Below, one piece after another: positions 8,669-19,130 of a DNA stretch of 64,000 nt. Under the pieces are notes generated by a model. It did no database searches. It was not told the DNA's origin and worked only from the letters and a program-made list of their open reading frames with translations. Origin of the DNA: DASVCS01 sp036381495 (lineage in GTDB: Bacteria > Gemmatimonadota > Gemmatimonadetes > Longimicrobiales > RSA9); assembly GCA_036381495.1 (NCBI GenBank), contig DASVCS010000141.1, positions 17,096 to 81,095 of the forward strand. Direction: 5' to 3'. Made by a program: the position numbers and the translations under genes. The stretch's first letter is position 1, and each line of letters opens with the position of its first letter.

Positions 8669-9463
8669 ATGGCGAGTTCCGTGCGACGACATGTGCGACA
8701 TCGACGTCCTCCACGGCCCGGGTGGAGCGGCTGCAAGGTGCCCGTGATCACGCACGCGCCCACACTCATCCTGCTGGTTGCTTCCGTGGTCGCACCGCGG
8801 ACACTGTCGGCGGCCGATTGGCGACTCCTGGGCGCGGCGATGTCCGCGGAGATCGCGCCCCGGGCGCGGACCGCGGTGGTCACGGTCCGCTACCGCCTCG
8901 TTGCGGATGGCGAGGCGGCAGAGATCCGGCTGCGAGGGCTCGAGTTCTTCGGAACCGAGCTGGACGACATCAGTGCGTCCGTGCACGGCAACCGGGCGCC
9001 GTTCCGGTTCGAGCGGAAGGCTGCGCCAGCGGTCGCCGGCACCATCTCGATCCCGCCGGGGTGCCGCGGCGAAGATGAGCTCGAGATCACACTCCGCTAC
9101 ACCGTTCGGCAGGCGATCGGTCTGGAAGGGCGGCGCTTCGACGCCGTGCTCCCGCTCCTGGTCCCGGAGGCGGAGCCGCCCGCGGCGCGGGAGGGTTTCT
9201 TCACGTCGGAGACACGCATGCCGGCGGAATACACCGTTACGGAATCGTTCCCGACGGTCCCGCGGACCACGGCAGTCGAAGGCGAGACGAAACGGGTTTC
9301 GCTCACGCTCCAGGTCATGCCTGCCATGGTCCGGTGGCGTGGCACGTCGGGGCCACCACCGTTGCTGACGTTCGGTCGGAGTTTGAGTCTCGGTGTGGCC
9401 GGCGTCATCTTGATTCTCGTGCTCATGGGCTACGGGCGGCTGCGCCGCGCCGGTTCGCCGTGA
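8669..9463 (+). CDS. Exported protein with a C-terminal membrane anchor, unknown function
   Basis: 264 residues from ATG 8669; a GTG near 8741-8750 inside a signal-peptide-like stretch (ITHAPTLILLVASVVAP) is a plausible later start. After the signal, residues about 55-215 are a strand-rich, probably immunoglobulin-like exported domain (TAVVTVRYRLVADGEAAEIR; EDELEITLRYTVR). The C-terminus has one hydrophobic anchor (LSLGVAGVILILVLMGYG) followed by an arginine-rich cytoplasmic tail, so the domain faces outward. It is followed by the 34-residue membrane protein (24-base gap) and the symporter, suggesting a shared operon. I recognise no family. Confidence 0.7.
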   Translation: MASSVRRHVRHRRPPRPGWSGCKVPVITHAPTLILLVASVVAPRTLSAADWRLLGAAMSAEIAPRARTAVVTVRYRLVADGEAAEIRLRGLEFFGTELDDISASVHGNRAPFRFERKAAPAVAGTISIPPGCRGEDELEITLRYTVRQAIGLEGRRFDAVLPLLVPEAEPPAAREGFFTSETRMPAEYTVTESFPTVPRTTAVEGETKRVSLTLQVMPAMVRWRGTSGPPPLLTFGRSLSLGVAGVILILVLMGYGRLRRAGSP

Positions 9464-9487
9464 CGGCCGTGCACGCGTGAGGCGCCG

Positions 9488-9592
9488 ATGTTCGGGGCGA
9501 GGTTCGTGTTCTGGGGCGTATTGCTCGTGGCCGGTGCGATCATCGCGGCGTACGCGGCCTGGCTGATCCGGACCGAGCGCAGGCCCGACTGA
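9488..9592 (+). CDS. 34-residue single-span membrane protein, probable symporter small accessory protein
   Basis: The ATG at 9488 is preceded by GTGAGGCGCCG, a fair ribosome binding site. The product has one transmembrane helix (FVFWGVLLVAGAIIAAYAAW) ending in a charged tail (LIRTERRPD). It lies 24 bases after an anchored exported protein and 165 bases before a sodium:solute symporter. Several SSS carriers are encoded beside very small one-helix accessory proteins, so that role is proposed from context, not shown. Codon composition matches the neighbours, which supports a real gene. Confidence 0.65.
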   Translation: MFGARFVFWGVLLVAGAIIAAYAAWLIRTERRPD

Positions 9593-9757
9593 CGCGCGCG
9601 GACGGCGTCGTCTCCGGCCGTACCGAGTTCGCAGGCGCGTGCGTGCGCGGCCATTGCGGCTGGGGACCCGCGCGGGGGGCGCGGGCACGGCCGTGCCGAT
9701 GCAGCGGCCGCCGCGTTCCGGCGGCTCCACGCCGCGTCGACACCGTTGGAGCGGAAC

Positions 9758-11209
9758 GTGAACACGCGGATCCCGATCTTCATCGGCTACTTCATCGTCG
9801 TCTTCGCCATCGGGGTGTACAGTCTGCGGTTCACCCGGGACGAGAGCGACTACTGGATCGCGGGCGGCCGCCTGGGTTGGCTGGTGGGCGGCGCGACGCT
9901 GGCGGCGACGCATGTGAGTGCGGGGACGTTCATCGGCGCGGTGGGCGCGATCTACGCCTTCGGCTGGTCGTTCGCGTGGGTCATGCTCGCGGTCCCTCTC
10001 GCCTACTGGTTCATGGCGGGGGTGCTTGCGCCGCGGTTCACGCGCGTCCGGGAGCTCACGCTGCCGGCGTTCATCGAGCGGCGTTACTACAGCCGCGGCG
10101 CGCGGGCGATCTCGGGCACGATCATCATGATCGCCATGGTCGTCTTCATCCAGGCGCAGATCGTTGCGGGCGGCCTGGTCGCGAACATCGTCTTCGGCAT
10201 GCCGGCGATCGACGGGATGGTCCTGTTCACGCTCGTGCTGCTGGCGTATACCGCGGCAGGTGGGATGTTCGCCGTCGTCTACACGGACTTCCTTCAGATG
10301 GCGATCATGGTGCTGGGGGCGGTGCTTGCAGTGCCGCTGGCGATGCGGCACCTGAACGGATTCGGCAACCTGCTCGACTACGTCGAGGCGACGCGGCCGC
10401 TGGTGTTCTCGTGGGGAACGCTCCCCGGCACACTCCTCTTCACGATGGGGCTCGCCTTCTTCCTGGGCTCCGTGGCCACGCCGGAGAAACTGACGCGCCT
10501 CTACACCATGAAGGACATGCGCACGATCCGGCGTGGCGTGCTGTGTACGATCGTCCTGGTCGTCGTCCTGAACGTGCTCGTGATGTTGCTCGGGTTGGTG
10601 AGCATCGTGCTCTTCCCGCTGCTGCCGACCGGCGACCTGGCGATGCCGGTCGTGGCGCGCGCGGTCCTGCCCGACTTCATGGGCACGCTCATGCTCGCCG
10701 CGATCACATCGGCCATGATGTCCACGGTGAGCTCGCTGCTGGTCGTGGCGGGCTCGGCGTTGTCGGAGGACATCTATCACACGCTCTTCGATGCGGAGGC
10801 CAGCCACGCGCGTCGCCTGATGATCGCGCGGCTCGGGATCTTCATCGTCGGATCGCTGCCGCTGGCGCTGATCGCGTGCGGAGTCGGCGAGGGCGAGTTG
10901 ATTCAGTTGATGGTGCTGCTCTTCACGGCGCTCATGGCCGCGAGCTTCTTCGTCCCGGTCGTGTTCGGCATCTTCTGGCGGCGGGCGACGCGGGAGGGAG
11001 CGATCGCGGCAATGATCGGCGGCATCGCGTGTACGACGCTGTGGAAGCTGTTCGGCGCCGAAGCGATCGATCCGGTGGTCCCGGGGTTCCTCGCGTCGGC
11101 ACTGCTCATGGTGATCGTCAGTCTGATGACCGCGCCGCCTCCGGCTCCCGCACTCGCCGCGTATTTTGGTGGGGCGCCGGAGGCGCACGAGTCAGAGGGC
11201 TGGGGCTAG
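9758..11209 (+). CDS. Sodium:solute symporter (SSS family)
   Basis: 483 residues from GTG 9758, placed by GGAG 6 bases upstream; a TTG at 9746 would add four residues. About 13 membrane helices are visible. The order matches the LeuT-fold SSS family: DYWIAGGRLGWLVGGATLAA near the start (the classic ...GG.GW...G..L.A.. signature), then LPAFIERRYYSR, TAAGGMFAVVYTDFLQMAIM and AAITSAMMSTVSSLLVVAGS, which is the SSS signature around helix 8. Substrates of this family are solutes such as proline, pantothenate, acetate or sugars; the actual one cannot be read. The stop codon TAG is itself formed by the GGGCTA repeat that begins at 11197. Confidence 0.93.
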   Translation: MNTRIPIFIGYFIVVFAIGVYSLRFTRDESDYWIAGGRLGWLVGGATLAATHVSAGTFIGAVGAIYAFGWSFAWVMLAVPLAYWFMAGVLAPRFTRVRELTLPAFIERRYYSRGARAISGTIIMIAMVVFIQAQIVAGGLVANIVFGMPAIDGMVLFTLVLLAYTAAGGMFAVVYTDFLQMAIMVLGAVLAVPLAMRHLNGFGNLLDYVEATRPLVFSWGTLPGTLLFTMGLAFFLGSVATPEKLTRLYTMKDMRTIRRGVLCTIVLVVVLNVLVMLLGLVSIVLFPLLPTGDLAMPVVARAVLPDFMGTLMLAAITSAMMSTVSSLLVVAGSALSEDIYHTLFDAEASHARRLMIARLGIFIVGSLPLALIACGVGEGELIQLMVLLFTALMAASFFVPVVFGIFWRRATREGAIAAMIGGIACTTLWKLFGAEAIDPVVPGFLASALLMVIVSLMTAPPPAPALAAYFGGAPEAHESEGWG

Positions 11210-11229
11210 GGCTAGGGCTGGGGCTGGGG
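11197..11229 (+). repeat. GGGCTR hexamer array at the symporter stop codon (copy A)
   Basis: Five tandem hexamers (GGGCTG, GGGCTA, GGGCTA, GGGCTG, GGGCTG) plus GGG. The array starts inside the coding region and its TA+G supplies the stop codon. Followed by GGGAACGGAG and further G-rich blocks. The run of GGG tracts separated by three bases matches an intramolecular G-quadruplex pattern on the sense strand. Confidence 0.85.
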
Positions 11230-11365
11230 AACGGAGAGGCGGAGGCGGAGGGTTGGAGGGGCGGCAGGCGGTGGAGACAGGGACGCGTACGCGCTCGAGC
11301 CCGGCAGCGACGGCCGGGGGGCGCGAAAAGGGGACGATGATGTCTGGATACGAGGGAGCGCGACG

Positions 11366-12544
11366 ATGTGCGTAGCGGGGGGTGGGAGGTGTGCGGCGCG
11401 GGGCGCATGGGACGGGGTCGGTGGGAGCCGCGCGGGGCGCGGCCGGGCGCGGGGAGTCGCGGTGGCGTTTGCCGCGGGCCTCGTCGCCGGCCTCGCGGTG
11501 GCGCGGCCGGCAGCGGCGCAGTCGTTGCTCGAGCGCTCGGTCGACCTCTCCGGCGGCTGGATCGGGCTGCCCGGGATGTTGCAGTTCGACATCGTGGAGC
11601 GCGCCCGCGACGTCACGGATGATGGCTTCGACCTGCTGAGCGTCCCGACGCTGCGGTTGGCGCTGGGGCTGCCGGGGCGCACGCTGGTCGGTGCGCAGTA
11701 TGGCGTGGGCTCGCCGGTGGTGCCGGGCGAGCCGGACGAGTTCGAGGTGTTCGGTCGGTACCGCCCGCTGGAGGCGGGGGCGGGGGCACCGTTCGACCTG
11801 ACCGTGCAGGCGGGGTTCAACGCGGCGGCGGAGAGCGTGGATGGCGAGGTGGCGCTGGCCCGGTGGCTCGGCCCGGTCCGGCTGCTGGCGGCGGCTCGCG
11901 GCTTCACGCACGGCTACGGCCGGGACGGGCGGCTCGCGCTGGCAGGCGGCGCCGTGGTCCACCCGTTCCCGGGGCGGGTACCGCTTGCGCTCGCAGCCGA
12001 TGTCGGCTCGCTGCTCGACCGCGAGCGCGGGGAGGAGTGGGCGTGGGGTGTGGGGCTGCAACTCGGGGTGCCGTACACGCCGAACACGCTCTCGTTGCAG
12101 GTCACGAACACGGCCACCAGCACGTTTGAAGGCGCATCCCGGGGATTCGACGACGTCCGTATCGGGTTCGAGATCACGATCCCGGTCCCGGTCGGCGCGG
12201 TGATCGGCTACTACGCGCCGCGGGAGGTGGCGCAGCGGGCGGTCGCGCCGCCGCCGGCCCCGCCCGCGCGGGTGGTGTCCGTCCCGATCCGCATGTACGC
12301 CTTCCGGCCGGCGCGCCTCGAGATCGAGGCGGGCACGACCGTCGAGTGGATCAACGAGGACGACGTCGTACACACCGCGACGGCCGATGATGCGAGCTGG
12401 AACTCGGGCGCGATCCGACCTGGCGGGCGCTGGCGCGCGACCTTCTCGCGTCCCGGCGTCTACCCCTATCACTGCGGACCGCACCCGTACATGAAGGCGG
12501 TGGTGATCGTTCGGCGGGGCGGTGACTCAATGGAAGCTCGATAG
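11366..12544 (+). CDS. Outer-membrane barrel-like domain fused to a C-terminal plastocyanin-type copper domain
   Basis: 392 residues; an arginine-rich N-terminus precedes a signal (about 30-52, VAVAFAAGLVAGLAVARP...AQS). Residues about 53-290 alternate in the manner of a small outer-membrane barrel (DUF5777-like), with strands such as TLVGAQYGVGSPVV, FEVFGRYRPL and RLALAGGAVVHPFPGRV. After a proline linker, residues about 305-385 are a cupredoxin: YAFRPARLEIEAGTTVEW, then VVHTAT (His ligand), then YPYHCGPHPYM, supplying Cys, His and Met. All four type-1 copper ligands are thus present. It could bind copper or pass electrons at the outer membrane. It overlaps the convergent ZIP gene by 18 bases. 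The start codon is uncertain. Confidence 0.8.
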   Translation: MCVAGGGRCAARGAWDGVGGSRAGRGRARGVAVAFAAGLVAGLAVARPAAAQSLLERSVDLSGGWIGLPGMLQFDIVERARDVTDDGFDLLSVPTLRLALGLPGRTLVGAQYGVGSPVVPGEPDEFEVFGRYRPLEAGAGAPFDLTVQAGFNAAAESVDGEVALARWLGPVRLLAAARGFTHGYGRDGRLALAGGAVVHPFPGRVPLALAADVGSLLDRERGEEWAWGVGLQLGVPYTPNTLSLQVTNTATSTFEGASRGFDDVRIGFEITIPVPVGAVIGYYAPREVAQRAVAPPPAPPARVVSVPIRMYAFRPARLEIEAGTTVEWINEDDVVHTATADDASWNSGAIRPGGRWRATFSRPGVYPYHCGPHPYMKAVVIVRRGGDSMEAR

Positions 12545-13315
12545 GACGAAGATCGTCATGAACCCGGCGCCCATGGCGATCGCCGCCGACTGCTGGTACT
12601 GGCGCTCCTCGGCGTCGGGTATCAGATCAGTGATCGTCAGGTAGAACATCCCGCCCGCGCCGACGGCGAAGAGGAACCCGAGCAGGGGTTCGGAGACGCC
12701 ACGCAGGAGGAACCAACCCGCCAGCGCCGAGGCGAGCAACGCGACGGCGATCAGGCCGGTCCACCCCAGCACCCGCCGCGTGTACGGCCGCTCGTGACGG
12801 GCCGTGCCGGCGCGGATGATCTCGCCGATACTGAGTCCCTCGCTGATGTTGTCGATCGCGATGGCGATCGCGATCAGCAGCCCCAGGCCGGGCTTGATGG
12901 TCACGCCGACGCCGATGCTCAGCCCTTCGATCAGTTCTTCCGCGCTCGTGCCACCGGCGAGTACGGTCACCTCTCCACCGTGGGGCGGGCGTCGCTGATA
13001 GAACCGCTCGACCTGGGGCCGTTGCTCGGAGCGCTCGCCGGCCAGGTGTCCGCGATAGATGAACAGGTCGAAGCCGTAGACCGCAATGAAGCCCGCCGCG
13101 AAACCGGCGACGGCCAGCGGCAGGCCGGCCAGACCGAGCGCCTGAGGGAGCATGTCGAAGCCGATCGCCGCCAGCAGGACGCCGCTCGCGAACCCCAGCA
13201 CGATGGACATGAAGAGCGTCGTCGGGCGGTGCCAGAGCGCGATCAGACCGCCCAACATGGAGGCGGCCGCGGCACCGCCGGCGATGAGGGCGATGGTGAG
13301 AAAATCCGACGACAT
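12527..13315 (-). CDS. ZIP-like metal transporter with altered metal-site motif
   Basis: 262 residues from ATG 13315. About eight membrane helices. The two ZIP signature helices are recognisable as EELIEGLSIGVGV (helix 4) and DNISEGLSIGEII (helix 5), but the histidines that normally precede the EG pair (HN.PEG and HE.PE) are replaced by Glu/Asp and Asn/Ser. Family membership is inferred from this pattern and from the topology (GLIALWHRPTTLFMSIVLG; GVLLAAIGFDMLPQAL). ZIP proteins move zinc, iron or manganese into the cytoplasm; altered ligands may change the ion or turn it into a different transporter. It is convergent with the barrel/cupredoxin gene, so a metal-related pairing is possible. 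Confidence 0.75.
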   Translation of the reverse strand: MSSDFLTIALIAGGAAAASMLGGLIALWHRPTTLFMSIVLGFASGVLLAAIGFDMLPQALGLAGLPLAVAGFAAGFIAVYGFDLFIYRGHLAGERSEQRPQVERFYQRRPPHGGEVTVLAGGTSAEELIEGLSIGVGVTIKPGLGLLIAIAIAIDNISEGLSIGEIIRAGTARHERPYTRRVLGWTGLIAVALLASALAGWFLLRGVSEPLLGFLFAVGAGGMFYLTITDLIPDAEERQYQQSAAIAMGAGFMTIFVLSSFH

Positions 13316-13469
13316 GGGTTCCCGACCACCAGCGTGCACGACAACGGACAGGGGCAGTGACCTGCCCGAGCCCGCTCGCAGCCAGCATCATGCCGCGCGC
13401 CGCGCGGCGCCGGCGCCGCGGGCGAACCGCCCGCGCCCGGACCGGCGCGCAGGTCCCGCCGGCCCCGGA

Positions 13470-15365
13470 TCACAGTTCGACCTCGGTCCCGATCTCGACG
13501 ACCTGTGCGGGGCGGAGGCGGAAGTGCGCCCGCTCCGGCTCGGCATTGCGCCAGAGTAGTGCGAAGAGCGCCTTGCGCCAGCGAGACATCCCGGGCGCGC
13601 GCGTGCGGATGAGCGTGATCTGGCCCAGGAAATAGGTTGCGCGGTCCGGGTCGACCGGGACGCCCGCGGCGCGGCAACGGAGCAGCACGTCCACCGGGTT
13701 CGGCGTCTGGCGGAACCCGTACCGCGCCGTGACTCCGACCAGACCTGCGGGGAGCGACTCGACCTCGATGCGCTCCTCGTCCGGAACCGCAGGGACCTCC
13801 TCCGTACGAAGCGCCATGAGGATCACCTGCCGATGGAGCGCCCCCGCGTGGTGGAGGTATCGCGTCAGCTCGGGTGGCGCGCGCACCGCGCCCTCCATCA
13901 GGAAGACCGCCGTCCCCGCGACGCGGATGGGGCGGGTCCGCGCGAGGTCGCGCAGGAACGCCTCGACCGGAGTGGAGGCCAGGGCGGCCGCGACGCGATC
14001 GCGACCGCAGCGCCACGTCGTCATCACGAGATAGACGGCGCCGGCGATCGCGAGCGGAACCCATGCGCCGTGCGGGATCTTCAGCAAACTCGTTCCGACG
14101 AACGAGAGATCGACCAGCAGGAACGCGGCCGCCAGGGCGCCCGCCCGGAGCGCACCCCAGCGCCAGCGTTCGCGCGTGACGGAGTAGAAGAGGATCGTCG
14201 TGCACGCCATCGCGCCGGCGACGGCCATTCCGTAGGCCGCGGCCAACCTTGCGGACTCGCGGAACGTCAGGACGAGCGCCAGACACGTCGCCATGAGTCC
14301 GAAGTTGACGGCGGGGACGTAGACGCGGCCCGGGATCGTGGCCGAAGTGTGTCGGACGCCGGTGCGGGGGAGGAACCCGAGCTGGATGGCCTGACGGGTG
14401 ATCGAGAAGGATGCCGAGATGAGCGCCTGCGACGCGATGATCGTCGCGGCGGTGGCGAGGGCGACGGCGGGGTAGTGGAGCGAGTGTGGGACGAGCCGAT
14501 AGAAGGGGCTCTCGGCGGCGCGCGGGTCGGCGAGGAGGATGGCGCCCTGGCCGAAGTAGTTCAGTAAGAGCGCTGGGAAGACCACGGCGTACCACGCGCG
14601 GCGGATGGGGCGCACGCCGAAGTGGCCGACGTCGGCGTAGAGCGCCTCGGAGCCGGCGACTGTGAGGACGATGGCGCCGAGGACGGGGAATCCGATGGCG
14701 CCGTTATGGAAGAGGAGTCGCGCCGCGTACCGCGGGTCGATGGCGGCCAGCACCTCGGGCCGGCGGAGGATGGCGGTGAGTCCGAGCGCGGCGATGCAGA
14801 GGAACCAGAGCAGCATGACCGGCCCGAACACGGCGGCCACCCTCCCGGTGCCGCGCCGCTGGAAGAGGAAGAGCGCGACCAGAATGAGGAGTGTCACGGG
14901 GACGACGAGCCATTCGAGGCCGGGGCGCTCGACGGCGATCCCCTCGATGGCCGCGAGGACGGAGATCGCGGGCGTGATGACGCCATCGCCGTAGATGAGG
15001 GCCGCGCCGAGGAGGCCGAGCGCCACCAGCAGTGTGCTCCGGCGGGAAGGTGGGCGGGCGCGGGGGGCGAGGAGAGAGAGCAGGGCGAGGGTCCCGCCCT
15101 CGCCGCGGTTGTGGGCGCGCATGACGAACACCAGGTACTTGATGGACGGCACCACGATGAGCGCCCACGTGGCGAGCGAGAGCACGCCCAGCACGTTCAT
15201 CCGGGCGACGGCGACGCCGTAGGGCTCGTGGAACGCGGCGCGCAGCGCGAAGAGCCCGTTCGTGCCGAGATCGCCGAAGACGATGCCGAGTGAGCCGAGC
15301 GCGAGGAGGCTCATCCCTCGCTCTGCGACGGGCGCCCGGGGGCCGGCCGGTTCGTCGATCCGCAT
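13470..15365 (-). CDS. kup: Kup-type potassium transporter, variant with GDLGTN motif
   Basis: 631 residues, close to the family's usual length, with about 12 membrane helices and a C-terminal cytoplasmic domain. Kup landmarks are clear: VFGDLGTNGLFAL, RAHNRGEGGTLALL, LIYGDGVITPAISVLAAIEG, GSEALYADVGHFG, LLNYFGQGA and the C-terminal TTYFLG-like block ATYFLGQITLI. The usual N-terminal GDIGTSPLYA is changed to GDLGTNGLFA. It lies only 18 bases after the last cytochrome oxidase gene in the same direction, so it is probably the last cistron of the respiratory operon. A second, canonical kup lies at 59656-61647. Confidence 0.93.
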   Translation of the reverse strand: MRIDEPAGPRAPVAERGMSLLALGSLGIVFGDLGTNGLFALRAAFHEPYGVAVARMNVLGVLSLATWALIVVPSIKYLVFVMRAHNRGEGGTLALLSLLAPRARPPSRRSTLLVALGLLGAALIYGDGVITPAISVLAAIEGIAVERPGLEWLVVPVTLLILVALFLFQRRGTGRVAAVFGPVMLLWFLCIAALGLTAILRRPEVLAAIDPRYAARLLFHNGAIGFPVLGAIVLTVAGSEALYADVGHFGVRPIRRAWYAVVFPALLLNYFGQGAILLADPRAAESPFYRLVPHSLHYPAVALATAATIIASQALISASFSITRQAIQLGFLPRTGVRHTSATIPGRVYVPAVNFGLMATCLALVLTFRESARLAAAYGMAVAGAMACTTILFYSVTRERWRWGALRAGALAAAFLLVDLSFVGTSLLKIPHGAWVPLAIAGAVYLVMTTWRCGRDRVAAALASTPVEAFLRDLARTRPIRVAGTAVFLMEGAVRAPPELTRYLHHAGALHRQVILMALRTEEVPAVPDEERIEVESLPAGLVGVTARYGFRQTPNPVDVLLRCRAAGVPVDPDRATYFLGQITLIRTRAPGMSRWRKALFALLWRNAEPERAHFRLRPAQVVEIGTEVEL

Positions 15366-15383
15366 GGGAACGCCGCCCCTGCT

Positions 15384-15689
15384 TCACCCGGAGACCGGCG
15401 GCCGCAGGTCGAGGCTGCGCGTGGCCACATCCGCAGCCGTCAGCGAAATCAGGATCAGGAGGAGGAGCAGCCAGAAGATGACGGCCACGCGGTTCACACT
15501 GCGCTGCTCGACCAGGTGCATGAAGAACAGGACGATGAGGACGCCCTTGGTGCCGGCGATCAGCAGCGCGACCGGGACGTGGAACGGTCCGAGCGGCGCG
15601 ACCGAGAGCAGGAGCGTCAGCGCCGAGAGCACGACCAGTGCGATCCAGGTGAAGAGGTACGTCCGGGCGGAAAGGTGTGGTTCGCTCAT
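15384..15689 (-). CDS. coxD: Cytochrome c oxidase subunit IV (small, three helices)
   Basis: 101 residues with three hydrophobic helices (TYLFTWIALVVLSALTLLL; VALLIAGTKGVLIVLFFMHL; VAVIFWLLLLLILISLTAAD). The helix-2 pattern AGTKGVLIVLFFMHL is typical of the prokaryotic cytochrome c oxidase subunit IV family that packs against subunits I and III in caa3/aa3 enzymes. It lies 84 bases after subunit III and 18 bases before kup in the same operon. Small-family recognition rests on this pattern and on context, which together are strong. Confidence 0.88.
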   Translation of the reverse strand: MSEPHLSARTYLFTWIALVVLSALTLLLSVAPLGPFHVPVALLIAGTKGVLIVLFFMHLVEQRSVNRVAVIFWLLLLLILISLTAADVATRSLDLRPPVSG

Positions 15690-15773
15690 CGGCGGTCTCG
15701 CTCCTGTGCGTCGTCGTGCCGCGGCTGCGGCATCGCGGTCGTGCGCGGTTCGGACGAGCGATGGGTCATGACA

Positions 15774-16412
15774 TCACCGCAGCAGGTAGAAGAGCGGCCA
15801 GAGGAAGATCCAGACGACGTCCACGAAGTGCCAGTACATGCCACCGAGCTCGAGGGGCGTGTGGTACTCGGGGGTGAAGCCGCCGCGGTGCGCACGCCGC
15901 GCGAGCCAGGCGAGCAGCACGACGCCGCCGGCCACGTGCAGCGCGTGCAACCCGGTCATGAAGTAGTAGAGCGTGAAGAAGACCCTGGCGCCCGGCGCGG
16001 GGAGCCGTGCGAAGGCGTAGAACGCGCCCGGAAAGATGCCGTCGCGGAAGTGCTCCGTGTATTCCACCGCCTTGAGTCCGAGGAAGATGATGCCGAGCCC
16101 GGCGGTGCCGGCCAGGAAGCCGACGCTTCGGCCGGGCCGCGCGAGGCGCGCGCTCAGAACGGCGTTGGCCATCAAGAGGCTCGACGTGATGAGCACGAAC
16201 GTCATGGCCGTGCCGAGGAAGAGGTTGGTGTGGGCGGCGGCCGCGCGGAAGCTGGCCGGATAGGCGATGCGGTAGGCGGCGTAGAGCGCGAAGAGTGCGG
16301 CGAAGAGCAGGGCCTCACTGCCGATGAAGACCCACATCCCGAGGCGCGCCGCGTGGGTCTGTTTGGCGAGGTCTTCGTAGTGGTCCCGGAGGTGCAGCGT
16401 TGCATCGGCCAT
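15774..16412 (-). CDS. coxC: Cytochrome c oxidase subunit III
   Basis: 212 residues from ATG 16412. Five or more helices and the conserved family blocks are visible: RLGMWVFIGSEALLFAALF (helix with the conserved Glu), GIIFLGLKAVEYTEHF, TLYYFMTGLHALHVAGG and the C-terminal YWHFVDVVWIFLWPLFYLL. Subunit III stabilises proton uptake into subunit I. The stop-to-start gap to coxA is four bases, consistent with one transcript. The short N-terminus is typical of the caa3-type subunit III group. Confidence 0.95.
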   Translation of the reverse strand: MADATLHLRDHYEDLAKQTHAARLGMWVFIGSEALLFAALFALYAAYRIAYPASFRAAAAHTNLFLGTAMTFVLITSSLLMANAVLSARLARPGRSVGFLAGTAGLGIIFLGLKAVEYTEHFRDGIFPGAFYAFARLPAPGARVFFTLYYFMTGLHALHVAGGVVLLAWLARRAHRGGFTPEYHTPLELGGMYWHFVDVVWIFLWPLFYLLR

Positions 16413-16416
16413 CCGG

Positions 16417-18035
<1,619 letters not shown>

Positions 18036-18039
<4 letters not shown>

Positions 18040-19130
18040 GGCCGGGTCGCCTCGGCGTCCGGGATGCCGTCTGCGAGCGATCTCATGTATTCGATGATCG
18101 CGGCGGTCTCTGCCGGTGAGATCTGCCCCATGAAGGAGGGCATGACGGGCGGGTATCCGGCGACAATGCGGCGCTGGGGATCCATCATCGACTCCGTGAT
18201 GTAGGCGGGTGTGACACGGATGCGCTCGCCGTCGGCCATCAGCTGGGTCGAGCCGAAGAGGCCGAGCCAGCTCGGGCCGGTGCGGCGGGTCCCATCGATG
18301 CTGTGGCAGCCGAGGCAGCCGTGCCGGGCGGCGGCGGCGCGGCCGATGACGGCCAGCGGCGCGCCGCGCGCGGGCGGCGCATTGGGCGTCGCATCGCGGC
18401 CGGATGTTGGCGTGGCCGCCGGTGCGCGGCGGAGGAGGAACGTCTCGAAGTCGGCCGGGCGCAGGACGACGACGCGGGCGAGCATCTGCGAGTGGCCGAC
18501 GCCGCACATCTCGGTGCAGAGGATCTGGTGGGTTCCGGGCGCATTCGCCTGAAACCAGGCGGTGGTGTACATCCCCGGCACGGCGTCGCGCTTGATGCGG
18601 AAGTCGGGGACGAAGAAGCTGTGGATCACATCGCGGGAGGTGAGGTGCAACCGGACCGGCCGCCCGGCCGGGACGTAGAGTACGCCGGCCGATGCCGGTC
18701 CCTCGGGGTAGGCGAACTCCCACATCCACTGTTTGGCGGTGACGTAGACGTCGACGGCCGAATCCGGTGGCGCGCTCAGGTCGATGTACTGCCGGAACCC
18801 GATGACCCAGAAGAGTACGAAGAGTCCGAGCAGGCCGGCGTAGAGGACCATCTCGAACCAGTGGGGCGCGACGATGCGCGGCGTGGGGTCGCGGCCGGGC
18901 CGGCGGCGGTAACGGACCACGAAGTACAGCGCGACGACGGCGATGAGGCCGGCGGCGGCGAACATGATCGTGATCTCGAAGTAGTGCAGTCCATCGATGT
19001 CGCGGGCGATGGTCGAGGCCTGGGGCGGGAGCGTGAGTGCGCGCCTGTAGAACGCGTTCAGTGCGTTGAGGAAGTCGTCCCACGCTCCGCCGCCGTCGGT
19101 CGCGCGCTGGAACGCCCACGCGGCGCTCAT
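18036..19130 (-). CDS. coxB: Cytochrome c oxidase subunit II with fused cytochrome c domain
   Basis: 364 residues. Two N-terminal membrane spans (about 52-72 and 95-115), then the periplasmic cupredoxin domain with CuA ligands DVIHSFFVPDF and CTEMCGVGHSQM (two Cys, Glu backbone, His, Met). A proline-rich linker leads to a C-terminal class I cytochrome c domain with heme motif CLGCH and the axial methionine region PPVMPSFMGQI. This caa3 arrangement lets the enzyme take electrons without a separate soluble cytochrome c, or directly from the ACIII cytochromes encoded upstream. It overlaps sco (ATGA at 19127-19130) and coxA (ATGA at 18036-18039), so translation is coupled. Confidence 0.97.

Noticed and set aside
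8147..11188. Long minus-strand open frame opposite the symporter
   Set aside because: Its product is Arg/His/Asp/Glu-rich without any fold pattern, has no ribosome binding site, and mirrors third-codon-position GC of the real plus-strand genes.
13392..13424. Intrinsic terminator downstream of kup
   Set aside because: The sequence is made of overlapping GC palindromes with one-base or no loop and has no T-run; it may simply reflect base composition.
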